NCBI RefSeq assembly: GCF_001189235.2
Contig: NZ_LFIP02000001.1
Location: forward strand, 620,001-684,000
Length of the DNA stretch: 64,000 nucleotides
Direction of reading: 5' to 3'
From: Bradyrhizobium embrapense
GTDB lineage: Bacteria > Pseudomonadota > Alphaproteobacteria > Rhizobiales > Xanthobacteraceae
Below the pieces are notes generated by a model that saw only the letters and a list, made by a program, of their open reading frames with translations, was not told the origin of the DNA and did no database searches. The position numbers were made by a program, and so were the translations under genes. Below, piece by piece: positions 18,475 to 27,332 of the stretch; positions within the stretch are counted from its first letter, which is position 1, and each line of letters starts with the position of its first letter.

Positions 18475-20165
18475 CGTGCAAAGAACTCCGTGCTGCCTTT
18501 GAGCCGCTCCTTGGCGACTACGAAATCGAGAACGGCCGGCTTGCCCTCAGCGTTGGCCGTCATTGCGCGCTGCAAGGCCCCTTCGATGCCGTTCGGATCG
18601 GTGATGCGCTCGCCATGACAGCCCGACGCCCTGGCGAGGCCGGCATAGTCGAGATCGAGCATGAAATCGGTGGCGATGAAGCGCTGGTTGAACGCCTGGA
18701 CCTGGATGTCGCGGATCGAGCCCAGCGCACGATCGTTGAAGATGCACCAGGTGACGCCGAGCTTCAGCTCGGCGGCGACCGGCAGGATGTTCATCACCAT
18801 CTGGAATGAGCCATCGCCAACGAAGCAGACCGCCGGCCGGTCCGGATAGACCAAGCGCGCTACGGGGAACGCCGAGGCCGAGAAACCCATGCCGTAGAAG
18901 CTCGACGGCACGATCGTTGCTCGCGGTTCGTAGATCTTGAAATAGGGATAGGCTCCGCCCATGCCCTGCGCGAGGACGCCGACGTCGATCGCAACCGTGG
19001 CGTCGCGCGGGAACGCCCGCCGGATCCTGTTGAAAATCCGGATCGGATGGATCGGCTGCATGTCGGAGCCGGCCATAACCTCGATTTCAGTCTCAAGTTG
19101 CGCGCGACGTCGCGACAGCTCATCGAGCCACACTTTCGTCTCTGCTCCCGGGCTGGACTTGGCGGGCCCCATCTCAGCGATCAAGTCCTGCAGCACCAGC
19201 CGGGCGTCGCCCGTGATGCCGATTGCGGCGACGATCGAGCGGCCGATCTCATTCGGATCGATATCGATCTGGATGTATGTGGCGGATGGCGCCGGTAGAT
19301 AGTCCGGCTTCCAGTTGGTCTCCTGCTGCTCAAAGCGCGCGCCGACGCCGATGACGACGTCCGCGTTCGGAAGCAGGTATTTGGTCACGTCTTGACGGTG
19401 GTGGCCGATGCCGCCGGCGGCCAATGGATGGTCGTCCGGAAGAATGCCACGACCGGCCAGCGTGGTGATCACGGGGCTTCCGAGCGCTTCGGCAAGCTGT
19501 CGAAGTTCCGCCCAGGCACCAGCCGCGATCGCGCCGCCCCCGGCAACGATCAGCGGCCTCCGCGCGGCAAGCAGGGCGGCGGCCGCGGCCTTGATGCGCT
19601 CGTTGTCGCCTCTGACGGCGGCAGGCTTGCCGACCGGGCGATACTCGGCAAGTTCGATCTGCGCGGCGAGAACGTCCTGCGGGATATCGACCAGCACCGG
19701 CCCCGGCTTTCCGGAACGCGCGATCGTGAATGCCTGACGGAGGCTCTCGACAATCAGATCTGGCCGATCGACCCGAATGCCCCACTTCGTGATGGCGGCG
19801 AAGATCTTGACCTGATCGATCTCCTGGCTCGCGCCCCGGTGCGCGTTGCGGGTCGCGCCACGACCCGCGATGATGATCATCGGCAACGCGCCCACGAAGG
19901 CTTCCGCAACGCTCGTTACCAGGTTCGTCGCGCCCGGCCCGGCGGTGACGCAACATACGCCCGGCTCGCCGGTGAGTTGCGCGTATCCGGCAGCCATGCT
20001 CGCGGCATGCTGCTCGTGGCGCACGAGGATATGGGATATCTGCTGCTGGGCGTAGAGCGCGTCATAGATGCCGATGGTATGACCACCGGGCATGCCGAAC
20101 ACGAACTTGACTCTCTCGGCCTTGAGGACATCCACGACCGCCTGGCCGGCACTCATCATCGTCAT
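18471..20165 (-). CDS. Thiamine-diphosphate-dependent enzyme, acetolactate-synthase-like
   Basis: A 564-residue enzyme of the acetolactate synthase/benzoylformate decarboxylase superfamily. The N-terminal PYR domain carries the catalytic glutamate in VRHEQHAASMA near residue 50 and GPGATNL. A central Rossmann-like domain follows, and the C-terminal PP domain has the Mg-ThDP motif GDGSFQMVMN..VTWCIFND. Length fits the family. Genuine acetolactate synthase is unlikely because no regulatory subunit gene is present and the neighbours are catabolic; a 2-oxo-acid decarboxylase or carboligase is more likely. It lies 68 bases behind the binding-protein gene and overlaps the VOC gene. Confidence 0.85.
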   Translation of the reverse strand: MTMMSAGQAVVDVLKAERVKFVFGMPGGHTIGIYDALYAQQQISHILVRHEQHAASMAAGYAQLTGEPGVCCVTAGPGATNLVTSVAEAFVGALPMIIIAGRGATRNAHRGASQEIDQVKIFAAITKWGIRVDRPDLIVESLRQAFTIARSGKPGPVLVDIPQDVLAAQIELAEYRPVGKPAAVRGDNERIKAAAAALLAARRPLIVAGGGAIAAGAWAELRQLAEALGSPVITTLAGRGILPDDHPLAAGGIGHHRQDVTKYLLPNADVVIGVGARFEQQETNWKPDYLPAPSATYIQIDIDPNEIGRSIVAAIGITGDARLVLQDLIAEMGPAKSSPGAETKVWLDELSRRRAQLETEIEVMAGSDMQPIHPIRIFNRIRRAFPRDATVAIDVGVLAQGMGGAYPYFKIYEPRATIVPSSFYGMGFSASAFPVARLVYPDRPAVCFVGDGSFQMVMNILPVAAELKLGVTWCIFNDRALGSIRDIQVQAFNQRFIATDFMLDLDYAGLARASGCHGERITDPNGIEGALQRAMTANAEGKPAVLDFVVAKERLKGSTEFFAR

Positions 20166-20233
20166 GCATTCATTCCAGTTCTTGGTCCCCTCACCGGAAA
20201 CACGGCGCGAGGCTTCGAGACGCGTCGATCGCT

Positions 20234-21442
20234 TTATTGCTTGCCCGAGGCCGCGCTCACCAAAGGACAGCCTCCTTGATCAAGCGGACGGAACGCCTGC
20301 TCTCCCGGCACCGTGGTGACCACGTTGTAAATGTCCCATTTGCTCTTGGATTCAGCAGGCTTTTTAACCTGCAACAGATAGAGGTTGCGCATCACACGTC
20401 CATCGAGGCGCACCTTGCCATCCTTGGTCGCGAAGTCGTTGACGGGAATCTCGCGCATCTTCGCCGCAACCGCGTCGGCGTCGCGCGTCCCGGCAGCCTT
20501 CACCGCCTTGAGGTAATGGAAGACGGCGCTGTATGCCATGGCCGGATCCCAGTCCGGTGGGTGGCCGATCTTCTCCTCGAAACGCTTCGACCAAGCGCGC
20601 GTTTCGTCATTGAGATCCCAGTAGAACGGATTTGCCAGCAGCAGCCCCTGCGCCGCCTTCAAGGTGATGCTCTGGACATGCTCGAGAAACAGCACATAGG
20701 CCGCGAAGGTGGCGCCATTGGACGTGAGACCGAATTCGACGGCCTGCTTGATCGAATTCACCGTGTCGTCGGACGAATTCGCAAGTCCGATCACATTCGG
20801 ATTGGTCGGCTGCGCCTGCAACAGGAAGGACGAGAAGTCCGCCGTGTTCAGCGGCGCATAGACTGCGCCCAGCACTTTGCCGCCATTCGCCTCGATCACC
20901 GCGCTGGTATCGCGAACAAGCGCTCGACCAAAGACGTAGTCGGCGCCAAGAAAGAACCAGCGATTGCCGCCTCGCTTGAGCACCGCCGTACCCATCACAT
21001 TTGCGAGCGAATAAGTGTCGACGGCCCATTGCGTCGTATAGGCGTCGCACTTCGGGCCAGTAACGTCCGAGCTCAGCGCACCGACGAAGAGCGAGATCTT
21101 CTTCTTGTCCTTGGCCAGGGACTGCACCGCGAAGGCCACCGCCGAATTCGGCACGTCGACTATCGCGTCCACTCCTTCCACTTCGTACCACCTCCGCGCA
21201 ATGGTCGATCCCACGTCAGGCTTGTTCTGGTGGTCGGCGAAGACAAGCTCGACCTTCTTGCCGAGCACCGGGCCCGTGTCTTCGATGGCCATCCGCACCG
21301 CCTCGACGGTCTCGCGCCCGCCGGCAACGGCGTAGACGGAGGACATGTCGTTCATGACGCCGATCTTTATGGGGACCTCGTCCGCATACGCGGCGGCTGC
21401 GCAAAATAGCGCCGAGCCCAGCAACAAAGCATGTGCTCTCAT
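20234..21442 (-). CDS. Branched-chain-amino-acid-type ABC substrate-binding protein
   Basis: A 402-residue periplasmic binding protein (Peripla_BP_6 type). The start at 21442 gives a clean signal peptide (MRAHALLLGSALFCAAAAYA) and has GGGAGGGAAAG upstream; an extended frame to 21490 does not. The mature N-terminus IKIGVMNDMSSVYA is the usual ligand-sensing start of this family. No permease or ATPase gene is nearby, so it must use a transporter encoded elsewhere or act as a sensor. An AT-rich nested palindrome lies about 66 bases upstream of the start and is the probable GntR operator. It heads the set ending with the SDR at 16303. Confidence 0.85.
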   Translation of the reverse strand: MRAHALLLGSALFCAAAAYADEVPIKIGVMNDMSSVYAVAGGRETVEAVRMAIEDTGPVLGKKVELVFADHQNKPDVGSTIARRWYEVEGVDAIVDVPNSAVAFAVQSLAKDKKKISLFVGALSSDVTGPKCDAYTTQWAVDTYSLANVMGTAVLKRGGNRWFFLGADYVFGRALVRDTSAVIEANGGKVLGAVYAPLNTADFSSFLLQAQPTNPNVIGLANSSDDTVNSIKQAVEFGLTSNGATFAAYVLFLEHVQSITLKAAQGLLLANPFYWDLNDETRAWSKRFEEKIGHPPDWDPAMAYSAVFHYLKAVKAAGTRDADAVAAKMREIPVNDFATKDGKVRLDGRVMRNLYLLQVKKPAESKSKWDIYNVVTTVPGEQAFRPLDQGGCPLVSAASGKQ

Positions 21443-21491
21443 AGACTTTCCCTCCCTCAACCGGCGGCGGCGAAGCTCGACTTCGCTCATT

Positions 21492-21529
21492 TTGTCATTT
21501 GTGATAACAAATCACAAATCTCATGACAA
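21492..21529. promoter_or_regulatory. Nested palindromic operator, probable GntR site
   Basis: An outer inverted repeat TTGTCAT (21492-21498) / ATGACAA (21523-21529) encloses an inner perfect repeat ATTTGTGAT (21497-21505) / ATCACAAAT (21511-21519) with a five-base spacer. It lies between the GntR gene and the binding-protein gene, upstream of the latter. Sites of this shape are typical for FCD-type GntR repressors; assignment to the adjacent regulator is inference. Confidence 0.6.
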
Positions 21530-21630
21530 GCCATCAGCGCGAAATTTGTTGGCTTCTGCCGCTCGGTCGCGCGCATCCATTCCCGCGTTCGATGAACGCC
21601 GGCGCTCGCTGCAAAGTGAGATCAGAGCTT

Positions 21631-22332
21631 TCAGTCCGCGGGCTGCTTGTCCTGAATGAGGGAAGCGATGACGCGATCTCCACCCTTCATGAGATCCTCG
21701 GTGAGCGCCGCCCGCGCCGCTTTGGCATCGCCGGAGTTCAGGGCCGTGATGATGCGGTGGTGCCCTCGGGCACCTTCCGATGTGAGATTGATCGGGATTT
21801 GGTTGAATACAGGACCGATTTGAAGCCAGAGCGACTCGATCATCGAGAGCAACAACGGGCTCTTGGCCGCTTCATAGATGGTGAAGTGGAATTCCTGATT
21901 AAGCGCCCAAAACTGCCGCTGCTTGTTCGTGCCCAGCGACTTGATCTTCTCATGGACTCGCTTGAGTTCGGCAATGCCATCAGTGCCGATGTGCCCGCAG
22001 GCCAGCGCGGCTGCTTCGCCTTCCAGGAGAATACGCACGCGGCGGATCTCCAGGAATTCGTCGATCGTTATTTCGGGCACGATCACCCTATGATTGGGCA
22101 GCATTTTCAGCGCGCGCTCGACCACCAAGCGGCCGATGGCATCGCGAACAGGCATGAGGCTGACGTGCAGGCTTTGCGCCAAGGTCCGAAGCTTCATCTC
22201 GGCTCCAGGAACGAAGCCGCCCGACATGATCATCGTCCGTAGCTCGCGGTAGACCCGATCGTTCAGCGTCTCCCGCTCGACCGCGCGTATCGAGCTCTCG
22301 AAATTGGTTTTATCGCCCCCCTTGGATATCAA
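21631..22332 (-). CDS. GntR-family transcriptional regulator, FCD subfamily
   Basis: A 233-residue regulator. The N-terminal winged helix-turn-helix is at about residues 20-90 (MIMSGGFVPGAEMKLRTLAQSLHVSLMPVRDAIGRLV), followed by an all-helical FCD domain. The FCD ligand/metal residues are visible as LNQEFHFTIYEAA and HHRIITAL. It is transcribed in the same direction as, and just ahead of, the binding-protein set, with the palindrome at 21492-21529 between them. It probably represses that set and is released by a pathway acid; the effector is unknown. Confidence 0.85.
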   Translation of the reverse strand: MISKGGDKTNFESSIRAVERETLNDRVYRELRTMIMSGGFVPGAEMKLRTLAQSLHVSLMPVRDAIGRLVVERALKMLPNHRVIVPEITIDEFLEIRRVRILLEGEAAALACGHIGTDGIAELKRVHEKIKSLGTNKQRQFWALNQEFHFTIYEAAKSPLLLSMIESLWLQIGPVFNQIPINLTSEGARGHHRIITALNSGDAKAARAALTEDLMKGGDRVIASLIQDKQPAD

Positions 22333-22731
22333 CCGAACTGCCCCTCTTCGCCGATCTGCCGAATACTCATCTTAGCAAGAGACCCCTGCTAAACAAAATG
22401 GGGGGGGGCCATGGCTGTCCAATCGGGAGCCCTCGCCTACGATCATCTCCACATCCGTCGTTGAGGCACGTGGAGGCCATCTGCGCCGAAAACAGTTCGT
22501 CTTTGGGCGGCGCACGGTTTCGCTTCAAGCTACCAGCGATCGCGCGTGTCAAATCGGCGCCATGTTAGCAACTGGTCACCGGACGAGAGTGGCTGGACTT
22601 CCGATCAGCGCTTGCGACTTCCCGCCGTACCCTGCAATCGACGTGAATGAATGTTTTCGAGTTTGCTCGCAAAAAGAATATTGGACTAAACTGGTATCGC
22701 GGTAGCGCACCCTTGAAAAATCTTCCCCATG
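22333..22731. other. Gene-free spacer
   Basis: No coding feature, terminator or clear operator was seen between the lipase stop and the GntR start. It contains a homopolymer of about nine or ten G near 22401-22412, which could be a sequencing-error hotspot. Confidence 0.4.
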
Positions 22732-23949
22732 TTAAGGCTTGCAATTGCCTTCTTTCGGCTTCCCGTCGAATAGGTCGCGGGTCCAAGACAGCAGCTCCGG
22801 CGCAAGAGGGGAGTCCGCACCCACAAGCGAAAGGTGACTGCGACCTGCGTAGGTTCGAAAGCCAATTTTCTGGCCGGCCGAACAACGAGCGGTCACATAT
22901 CGCTTCTGAACCTCGGGTAAGACGAGGTCATCCACTTCACCTTGCGCGATTAGCACGGGCGCCGGAATGATCCCCGTAGGTGTGTTCTCGCCGAGCCGAT
23001 TTCCTAATGAACCCGTAGTTGGGTCGCGGGAAAAAATCCCCTCCGACGGAAACAGATTGGTTTCTAGCACCGAGAACAGAGCTCCGTATCCGCCGACACA
23101 CCGTGAGGCAATATCGCTGGCGATGAGACGAGAAACACCACGAGCATAGTCACCGACTTGGACATCCGGATAAGCTTGTGAGTAGCTGCGCAAGATGAGG
23201 GCCGAGATAATCTTGCCGAACCTTCCACCTTTGGAGGCGGAAACAAGCCCCTTGAGATCACTTGCCGGTGCAAGAGCAGCAACACCGAGCAGCTTCAACT
23301 CCGGAGCATATTCTGTAACGCGCATTCCTGCCCAAAGTGCGGAATTTCCACCTTGTGAATGTCCCCAGACCACCAGTCGGTCGCCGAGGTTCGCGTCCCT
23401 CATTTGCCGCGCAGCACGCACAGCATCGAGAACGGCATTGGCGGCATCTTCGCCGACCAGGTAGGTGTGACCACCATCGGTGCCTAGACCGGGATAGTCG
23501 GCTCCTATGTAAGCCCATCCTTCACGCACCAGAGCATCGATACTGGGCAGATTATCGAAGGGTTTTTCCATCACTGACGGCGCACAGCCCGAAACGACGC
23601 CGGTCGTACCATGAGCCCACGCGATGATAGGTCTCGGCGATTGCGCATTTTGCTTCGCAACGACGATAACTGCGCTTGCAACGACGGGCTTGCCCACACG
23701 TGTCGTCACATAAAGTATGCGCCATCCCTGCGCTCCCTCCGGAACGGCCTTGCTGAATGGCTCGCTCTTCAGAAGGGTGCCAACGCGGGCGTCTTGAGGC
23801 AGCTGGTGGCTGTAAAACGCATCCGGTGTTGCCGGTCGGCAAGCAATCCAGACCGCAGCCGTAACAATCATGAGCATGACGACCAACATGATGATGACGC
23901 CGGTAAGCCGTGAGATCAAACCCCTCGGTTGGGCCGTTTCAGCTACCAT
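22732..23949 (-). CDS. Secretory lipase-family alpha/beta hydrolase, membrane-anchored or exported
   Basis: A 405-residue protein. The start at 23949 has AAGGAGGAG immediately upstream. One hydrophobic segment at about residues 14-40 acts as signal or anchor. The catalytic elements are the nucleophile elbow GHSQGGNSALW near residue 185, the acid GEVDDLVLP near residue 340 and the histidine AGRSHLSL near residue 375. The segment DYPGLGTDGGHTYLVGEDAANAVLDAVR is typical of the secretory lipase (LIP) family, which cleaves esters. It is the last gene of the lipase-binding protein-CoA transferase-hydratase set and could release a carboxylic acid for import. Confidence 0.82.
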   Translation of the reverse strand: MVAETAQPRGLISRLTGVIIMLVVMLMIVTAAVWIACRPATPDAFYSHQLPQDARVGTLLKSEPFSKAVPEGAQGWRILYVTTRVGKPVVASAVIVVAKQNAQSPRPIIAWAHGTTGVVSGCAPSVMEKPFDNLPSIDALVREGWAYIGADYPGLGTDGGHTYLVGEDAANAVLDAVRAARQMRDANLGDRLVVWGHSQGGNSALWAGMRVTEYAPELKLLGVAALAPASDLKGLVSASKGGRFGKIISALILRSYSQAYPDVQVGDYARGVSRLIASDIASRCVGGYGALFSVLETNLFPSEGIFSRDPTTGSLGNRLGENTPTGIIPAPVLIAQGEVDDLVLPEVQKRYVTARCSAGQKIGFRTYAGRSHLSLVGADSPLAPELLSWTRDLFDGKPKEGNCKP

Positions 23950-24004
23950 GATCTCCTCCTTCATCCGTCATCTCGTTCTTGCTGAACGTCGCCCAGATCT
24001 TTGA

Positions 24005-25210
24005 TTACCTCATGTTCTCCGCATCCGGCCCAAACCGCTCCCACTTTTCTCCGTCGAACCGAATGAGTTGCTCCTGCTTGATCGGCGCGAAGTCCGTCGG
24101 TGACGTGTTGATCGTTATTCCCGGAAGAAGCATGTCGAGCTTCAGATCCTTGAGGCTGGCCGCTTGCTTCATCACGTTCTCTCGCGTGAGATCGTCGCCG
24201 CACATCTTGAGCACCTCCGCCAGGGTCTGCGCGACCGAATATCCATAGACCGTGTTGGAATCGGCTTTGTCCGTTCCGGGCATGTATTCGTTCATGAACG
24301 TAAGCCAGTGCCGGTAGCCCTCGTCTCCGCTCCAGGCCGGGTCGAGCGGATCCTTCAAATAGGCGGTCGAGATCACGCCCTTGGCGTTCTCGAGCCCGGC
24401 AGGCTTCAAGACAGCGGCCACCGACGTGGAGATGTTGTTCAGGATATGCAGCGGCCGCCATTGCAGTTCACCCGTCTTACGAATGGCCTGCGCGGCAAAT
24501 TTCGGCGACGTCACGTCGAAGAAAACGTTCGCGCCGGATGCCTTCAATTGCGACATCTGCGGGTCGATAGTCGGGTCCGTGATCTCATAGGACAATCTGG
24601 TTGTGGGCTCGAATTTGCCGCCTAGCCCCGCGACGAAGCCCTTGACGTAATCCCGTCCGGAGTCGTCGTTCTGCCAAAGTATCCCAATCTTTGCATCGGA
24701 AAGCGTTTGAGCGACATACCGACCATAAATCCGTCCTTCGGTTTGGTAGCTTGGCTGCCAGCCCATCGTCCAGGGAAAGTGCGCCGGGTCGTTCCATCGC
24801 TCCGCACCACTGGCCACGAACAATTGCGGCACCTTCTTGCCATTGAGGTACTTCTGCACAGCGGCATTGTGTGCGGTGCCGAGGATGTTGAAGGTCAGCA
24901 GAACTTCATCGCTCTCCACCAGCTTGCGGACTTGCTCGACGGCTTTCGGCGGACTGTAGGCATGATCGTACGAGATGAAGTTGATCTTTCGACCGTTGAT
25001 GCCTCCGGTCTTGTTGATCATCTCGAAGTACGCCGCCTCGACTTTCCCAATCACGGAATAAGCCGATCCCGGCCCGCTATAGGGCATCAAATTGCCGACC
25101 TTGATTTCGGTATCGCTCGCGCCGGGATCATATTGCTTCTGCGCGGACGCGGCCGAAGAAAGCAAAGCGACGCTCAAGGCGACGAACGTCAAGGAGCAGG
25201 CGTATCTCAT
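24005..25210 (-). CDS. Branched-chain-amino-acid-type ABC substrate-binding protein
   Basis: A 401-residue binding protein with signal peptide MRYACSLTFVALSVALLSSAASA and the mature start IKVGNLMPYSGPGSAYSVIG. The start at 25210 follows GAAGAGGA. The family binds amino acids, aromatic acids or other small carboxylates. It differs strongly from the binding protein at 20234-21442. No permease or ATPase gene lies in the window. It sits 25 bases behind a CoA-transferase gene, so its ligand is probably the acid that is activated to a CoA ester. Confidence 0.86.
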   Translation of the reverse strand: MRYACSLTFVALSVALLSSAASAQKQYDPGASDTEIKVGNLMPYSGPGSAYSVIGKVEAAYFEMINKTGGINGRKINFISYDHAYSPPKAVEQVRKLVESDEVLLTFNILGTAHNAAVQKYLNGKKVPQLFVASGAERWNDPAHFPWTMGWQPSYQTEGRIYGRYVAQTLSDAKIGILWQNDDSGRDYVKGFVAGLGGKFEPTTRLSYEITDPTIDPQMSQLKASGANVFFDVTSPKFAAQAIRKTGELQWRPLHILNNISTSVAAVLKPAGLENAKGVISTAYLKDPLDPAWSGDEGYRHWLTFMNEYMPGTDKADSNTVYGYSVAQTLAEVLKMCGDDLTRENVMKQAASLKDLKLDMLLPGITINTSPTDFAPIKQEQLIRFDGEKWERFGPDAENMR

Positions 25211-25235
25211 TGTCAAATCCTCTTCGCGGAGCCGA

Positions 25236-26441
25236 TCAGACGAGTCCGAGTTCTTGCAGGAGAGCGTTGCGATCGGCATCGAGCTCTGGCGCAGGCCGAT
25301 AGTTTGCGAATTGTTCGCCGGCGAACCGGATGGGACAGGCAGCGGTTTTCAACACCATGCCCCCGGGAGCCTCCAACGGGACGAACATGTCGCGCGCATT
25401 GAGCTGCGGATCACGCAGTACGGCGGCGATGTCATTCATCGGTCCGCAGGGAATTCCGGCTTGTGTCAGGATGGGGAGCCATTCCTCGGCGGTTCTAGCT
25501 GCCAGCGCCTCTACGATCCGCGCGGCGAGAACACGATGATGTTCGCATCGGGACGAATTGGAGAGGAATCGCGGATCGGCTTTGACGTCCCGCATCTGCA
25601 GCACATCGCAAAGATCTCTGAACTTCCGGTCGTTGCCGGCGGCGATGATGAGATGCCCGACCTTGCTCTTGAAGACGCCAAATGGCGTGATAGAGGGGTG
25701 CCTGGAGCCGATGGGCTCAGGAACGACTTGCTCGACTTGATAGCGGACAAGGGCATTCTCGAGCAGAGAGATCTGCGTATCGAGCATGGAAATATCGACG
25801 TGCTTACCGCGACCGGTGCGGGCGCGCTCGATCAACGCCGCCTGAACTCCGATCACCGCATGGGTGCCCGCGGCGATGTCGCCGATCGATACTCCGACGC
25901 GCGTCGGCGGGCCTCCCTCCTCGCCCGTCAAGCTCATGACACCGCCCATGGCCTGCACGACCATGTCGTAAGCCGGCAGTTCGCGGTAGGGCCCCGTCTG
26001 ACCAAAGCCTGATATCGACGCCAGGATCAGCCGGGGAAAGCGCGAGCTGAGCGCCTCCCAGCCGTAGCCAAAACGGTCCATGGTACCAGGCGTAAAATTT
26101 TCCGCGAGGACATCGGCGTCCAGCAATAGTCGCTCGAATATCGCGCGGTCGGCAGCATCCTTGAGGTTCAGTGCGATCGATTCCTTGCTTCGATTGATCG
26201 AGAAGAAATAGCCCGAGCTTGGCAAGCCATCGGCGTTCGAGATGAAGGGGCCGATGTGCCGCGCGTCGTCACCGATGCCCGGCATCTCGACCTTTATGAC
26301 CCGCGCGCCCAGATCCGCGAGCATCATGGTGCAATAAGGTCCCGCCAACACGCGGGTGAGATCGATCACGATCAACCCAGCGAGTGGCCCCTTTGACCGC
26401 GGCTTCAGCGCGGACGCCGGTGGTGAGTGAGGTCCGATCAT
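25236..26441 (-). CDS. CaiB/BaiF family III CoA-transferase
   Basis: A 401-residue family III CoA-transferase. It opens with the family pattern LAGLIVIDLTRVLAGPYC and LGARVIKVE, has the catalytic aspartate in LPAYDMVVQAMGG near residue 165, and ends with the usual GIPCGPMNDIAAVL segment. Enzymes of this type move CoA between carboxylic acids. The gene overlaps the enoyl-CoA hydratase gene by four bases (ATGA). Together with the hydratase and binding protein it suggests uptake, CoA activation and beta-oxidation-type conversion of an organic acid. Confidence 0.88.
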   Translation of the reverse strand: MIGPHSPPASALKPRSKGPLAGLIVIDLTRVLAGPYCTMMLADLGARVIKVEMPGIGDDARHIGPFISNADGLPSSGYFFSINRSKESIALNLKDAADRAIFERLLLDADVLAENFTPGTMDRFGYGWEALSSRFPRLILASISGFGQTGPYRELPAYDMVVQAMGGVMSLTGEEGGPPTRVGVSIGDIAAGTHAVIGVQAALIERARTGRGKHVDISMLDTQISLLENALVRYQVEQVVPEPIGSRHPSITPFGVFKSKVGHLIIAAGNDRKFRDLCDVLQMRDVKADPRFLSNSSRCEHHRVLAARIVEALAARTAEEWLPILTQAGIPCGPMNDIAAVLRDPQLNARDMFVPLEAPGGMVLKTAACPIRFAGEQFANYRPAPELDADRNALLQELGLV

Positions 26442-27232
26442 CGGCCGTCCAGGTCGGCGCCGAAGCGCGGGGGGCGCTTTTCGGCGAATGCCGCGCTACC
26501 CTCGCGCAGCTCGGCGCCCACGAGACTCTCACGGTAACGCTGATCGGCAGCAGCAGGATCGAACGCGTTGCGGGCAATCTCGTTGATGGCCCGTTTCATG
26601 CCACGCATGGCGACCGGCGCATTGGCGGCGAGAACAGCGGCGAGCTCCTTCACGCGCGCATTGAGGCTGGCCGCAGGAACGGCTTCATCCAGATAGCCGA
26701 TGCGCAGCATCTCGGCCGCGTCCAGTTTCAGGCCCGTGAGGAACAGCTTCTTTGTCGCCGCTACACCGAGCCGCGACGCAAACCGCATCAGACCGCTGCT
26801 GTAATAGTGAAGCCCGAGGCGCGAGGCCGGCATGAACATCTCGCAACTATCTACGCCGATCCTGAAATCGCAGGCGAGCGCAAGATCGGTCGCGCCGCCA
26901 TAGACTCCGCCGTTCAGCCTGCAGATGGTTGGTATCGCCAGACTTTCGAGCTGATCGACGACGTTCGCAAAACCTGAAGCTTGAACATCTTCCTTGGACG
27001 AGTTTCGCGCAGCGATGTCTCCGAGGTCGTATCCGGCGCTGAACGCGCGTCCTTCGCCGGTCAGGATGAGAACTCTCGAACCTGCCTTCTCAATGCTGGC
27101 GAAGTGGCCCGACAACACGGCGAGATCGGCTGCGGTGATCTTGTTCATCTGCCGCGGCCGATCGAGCTGGATCGTCGCGATCGGCCCATCGGTCTTCAGC
27201 AAAGGGGCGCCGCTCAATTCCACGGAAGTCAT
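26438..27232 (-). CDS. Enoyl-CoA hydratase/isomerase family protein
   Basis: A 264-residue crotonase-fold enzyme. The oxyanion-hole segments GRAFSAGYDLGD near residue 63 and NGGVYGGATDLALACDFRIG near residue 105 are present. The position often occupied by a catalytic glutamate reads aspartate in GGATDLA, so the exact reaction (hydration, isomerisation or CoA-ester hydrolysis) is open. It is the first gene of the minus-strand set and is divergent from a GntR gene, with two GTATAC operators between. Confidence 0.85.
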   Translation of the reverse strand: MTSVELSGAPLLKTDGPIATIQLDRPRQMNKITAADLAVLSGHFASIEKAGSRVLILTGEGRAFSAGYDLGDIAARNSSKEDVQASGFANVVDQLESLAIPTICRLNGGVYGGATDLALACDFRIGVDSCEMFMPASRLGLHYYSSGLMRFASRLGVAATKKLFLTGLKLDAAEMLRIGYLDEAVPAASLNARVKELAAVLAANAPVAMRGMKRAINEIARNAFDPAAADQRYRESLVGAELREGSAAFAEKRPPRFGADLDGR

Positions 27233-27267
27233 CGGCGTTTCCTGTTGTCCTTGTTCCGTGCTCGGAT

Positions 27268-27322
27268 TATATGTATTTTTTTAGAAGGTCTACGTATACA
27301 TAAAGGCACAAGCGTATACATA
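27268..27322. promoter_or_regulatory. Divergent operator region with two CGTATACATA sites
   Basis: CGTATACATA occurs at 27293-27302 and again at 27313-27322, exactly 20 bases apart, so both sites face the same side of the helix. Each contains the palindrome GTATAC. A related element in opposite sense (ATATGTAT, about 27270-27277) lies 20-odd bases further left. The region separates the hydratase gene from the GntR gene, and the adjacent GntR protein is the likely ligand. Confidence 0.6.
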
Positions 27323-27332
27323 AGGGCAGCCA

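Noticed and set aside
22401..22412. G homopolymer as a possible phase-variable tract
   Set aside because: No gene start or promoter element depends on it; a sequencing artefact is as likely.
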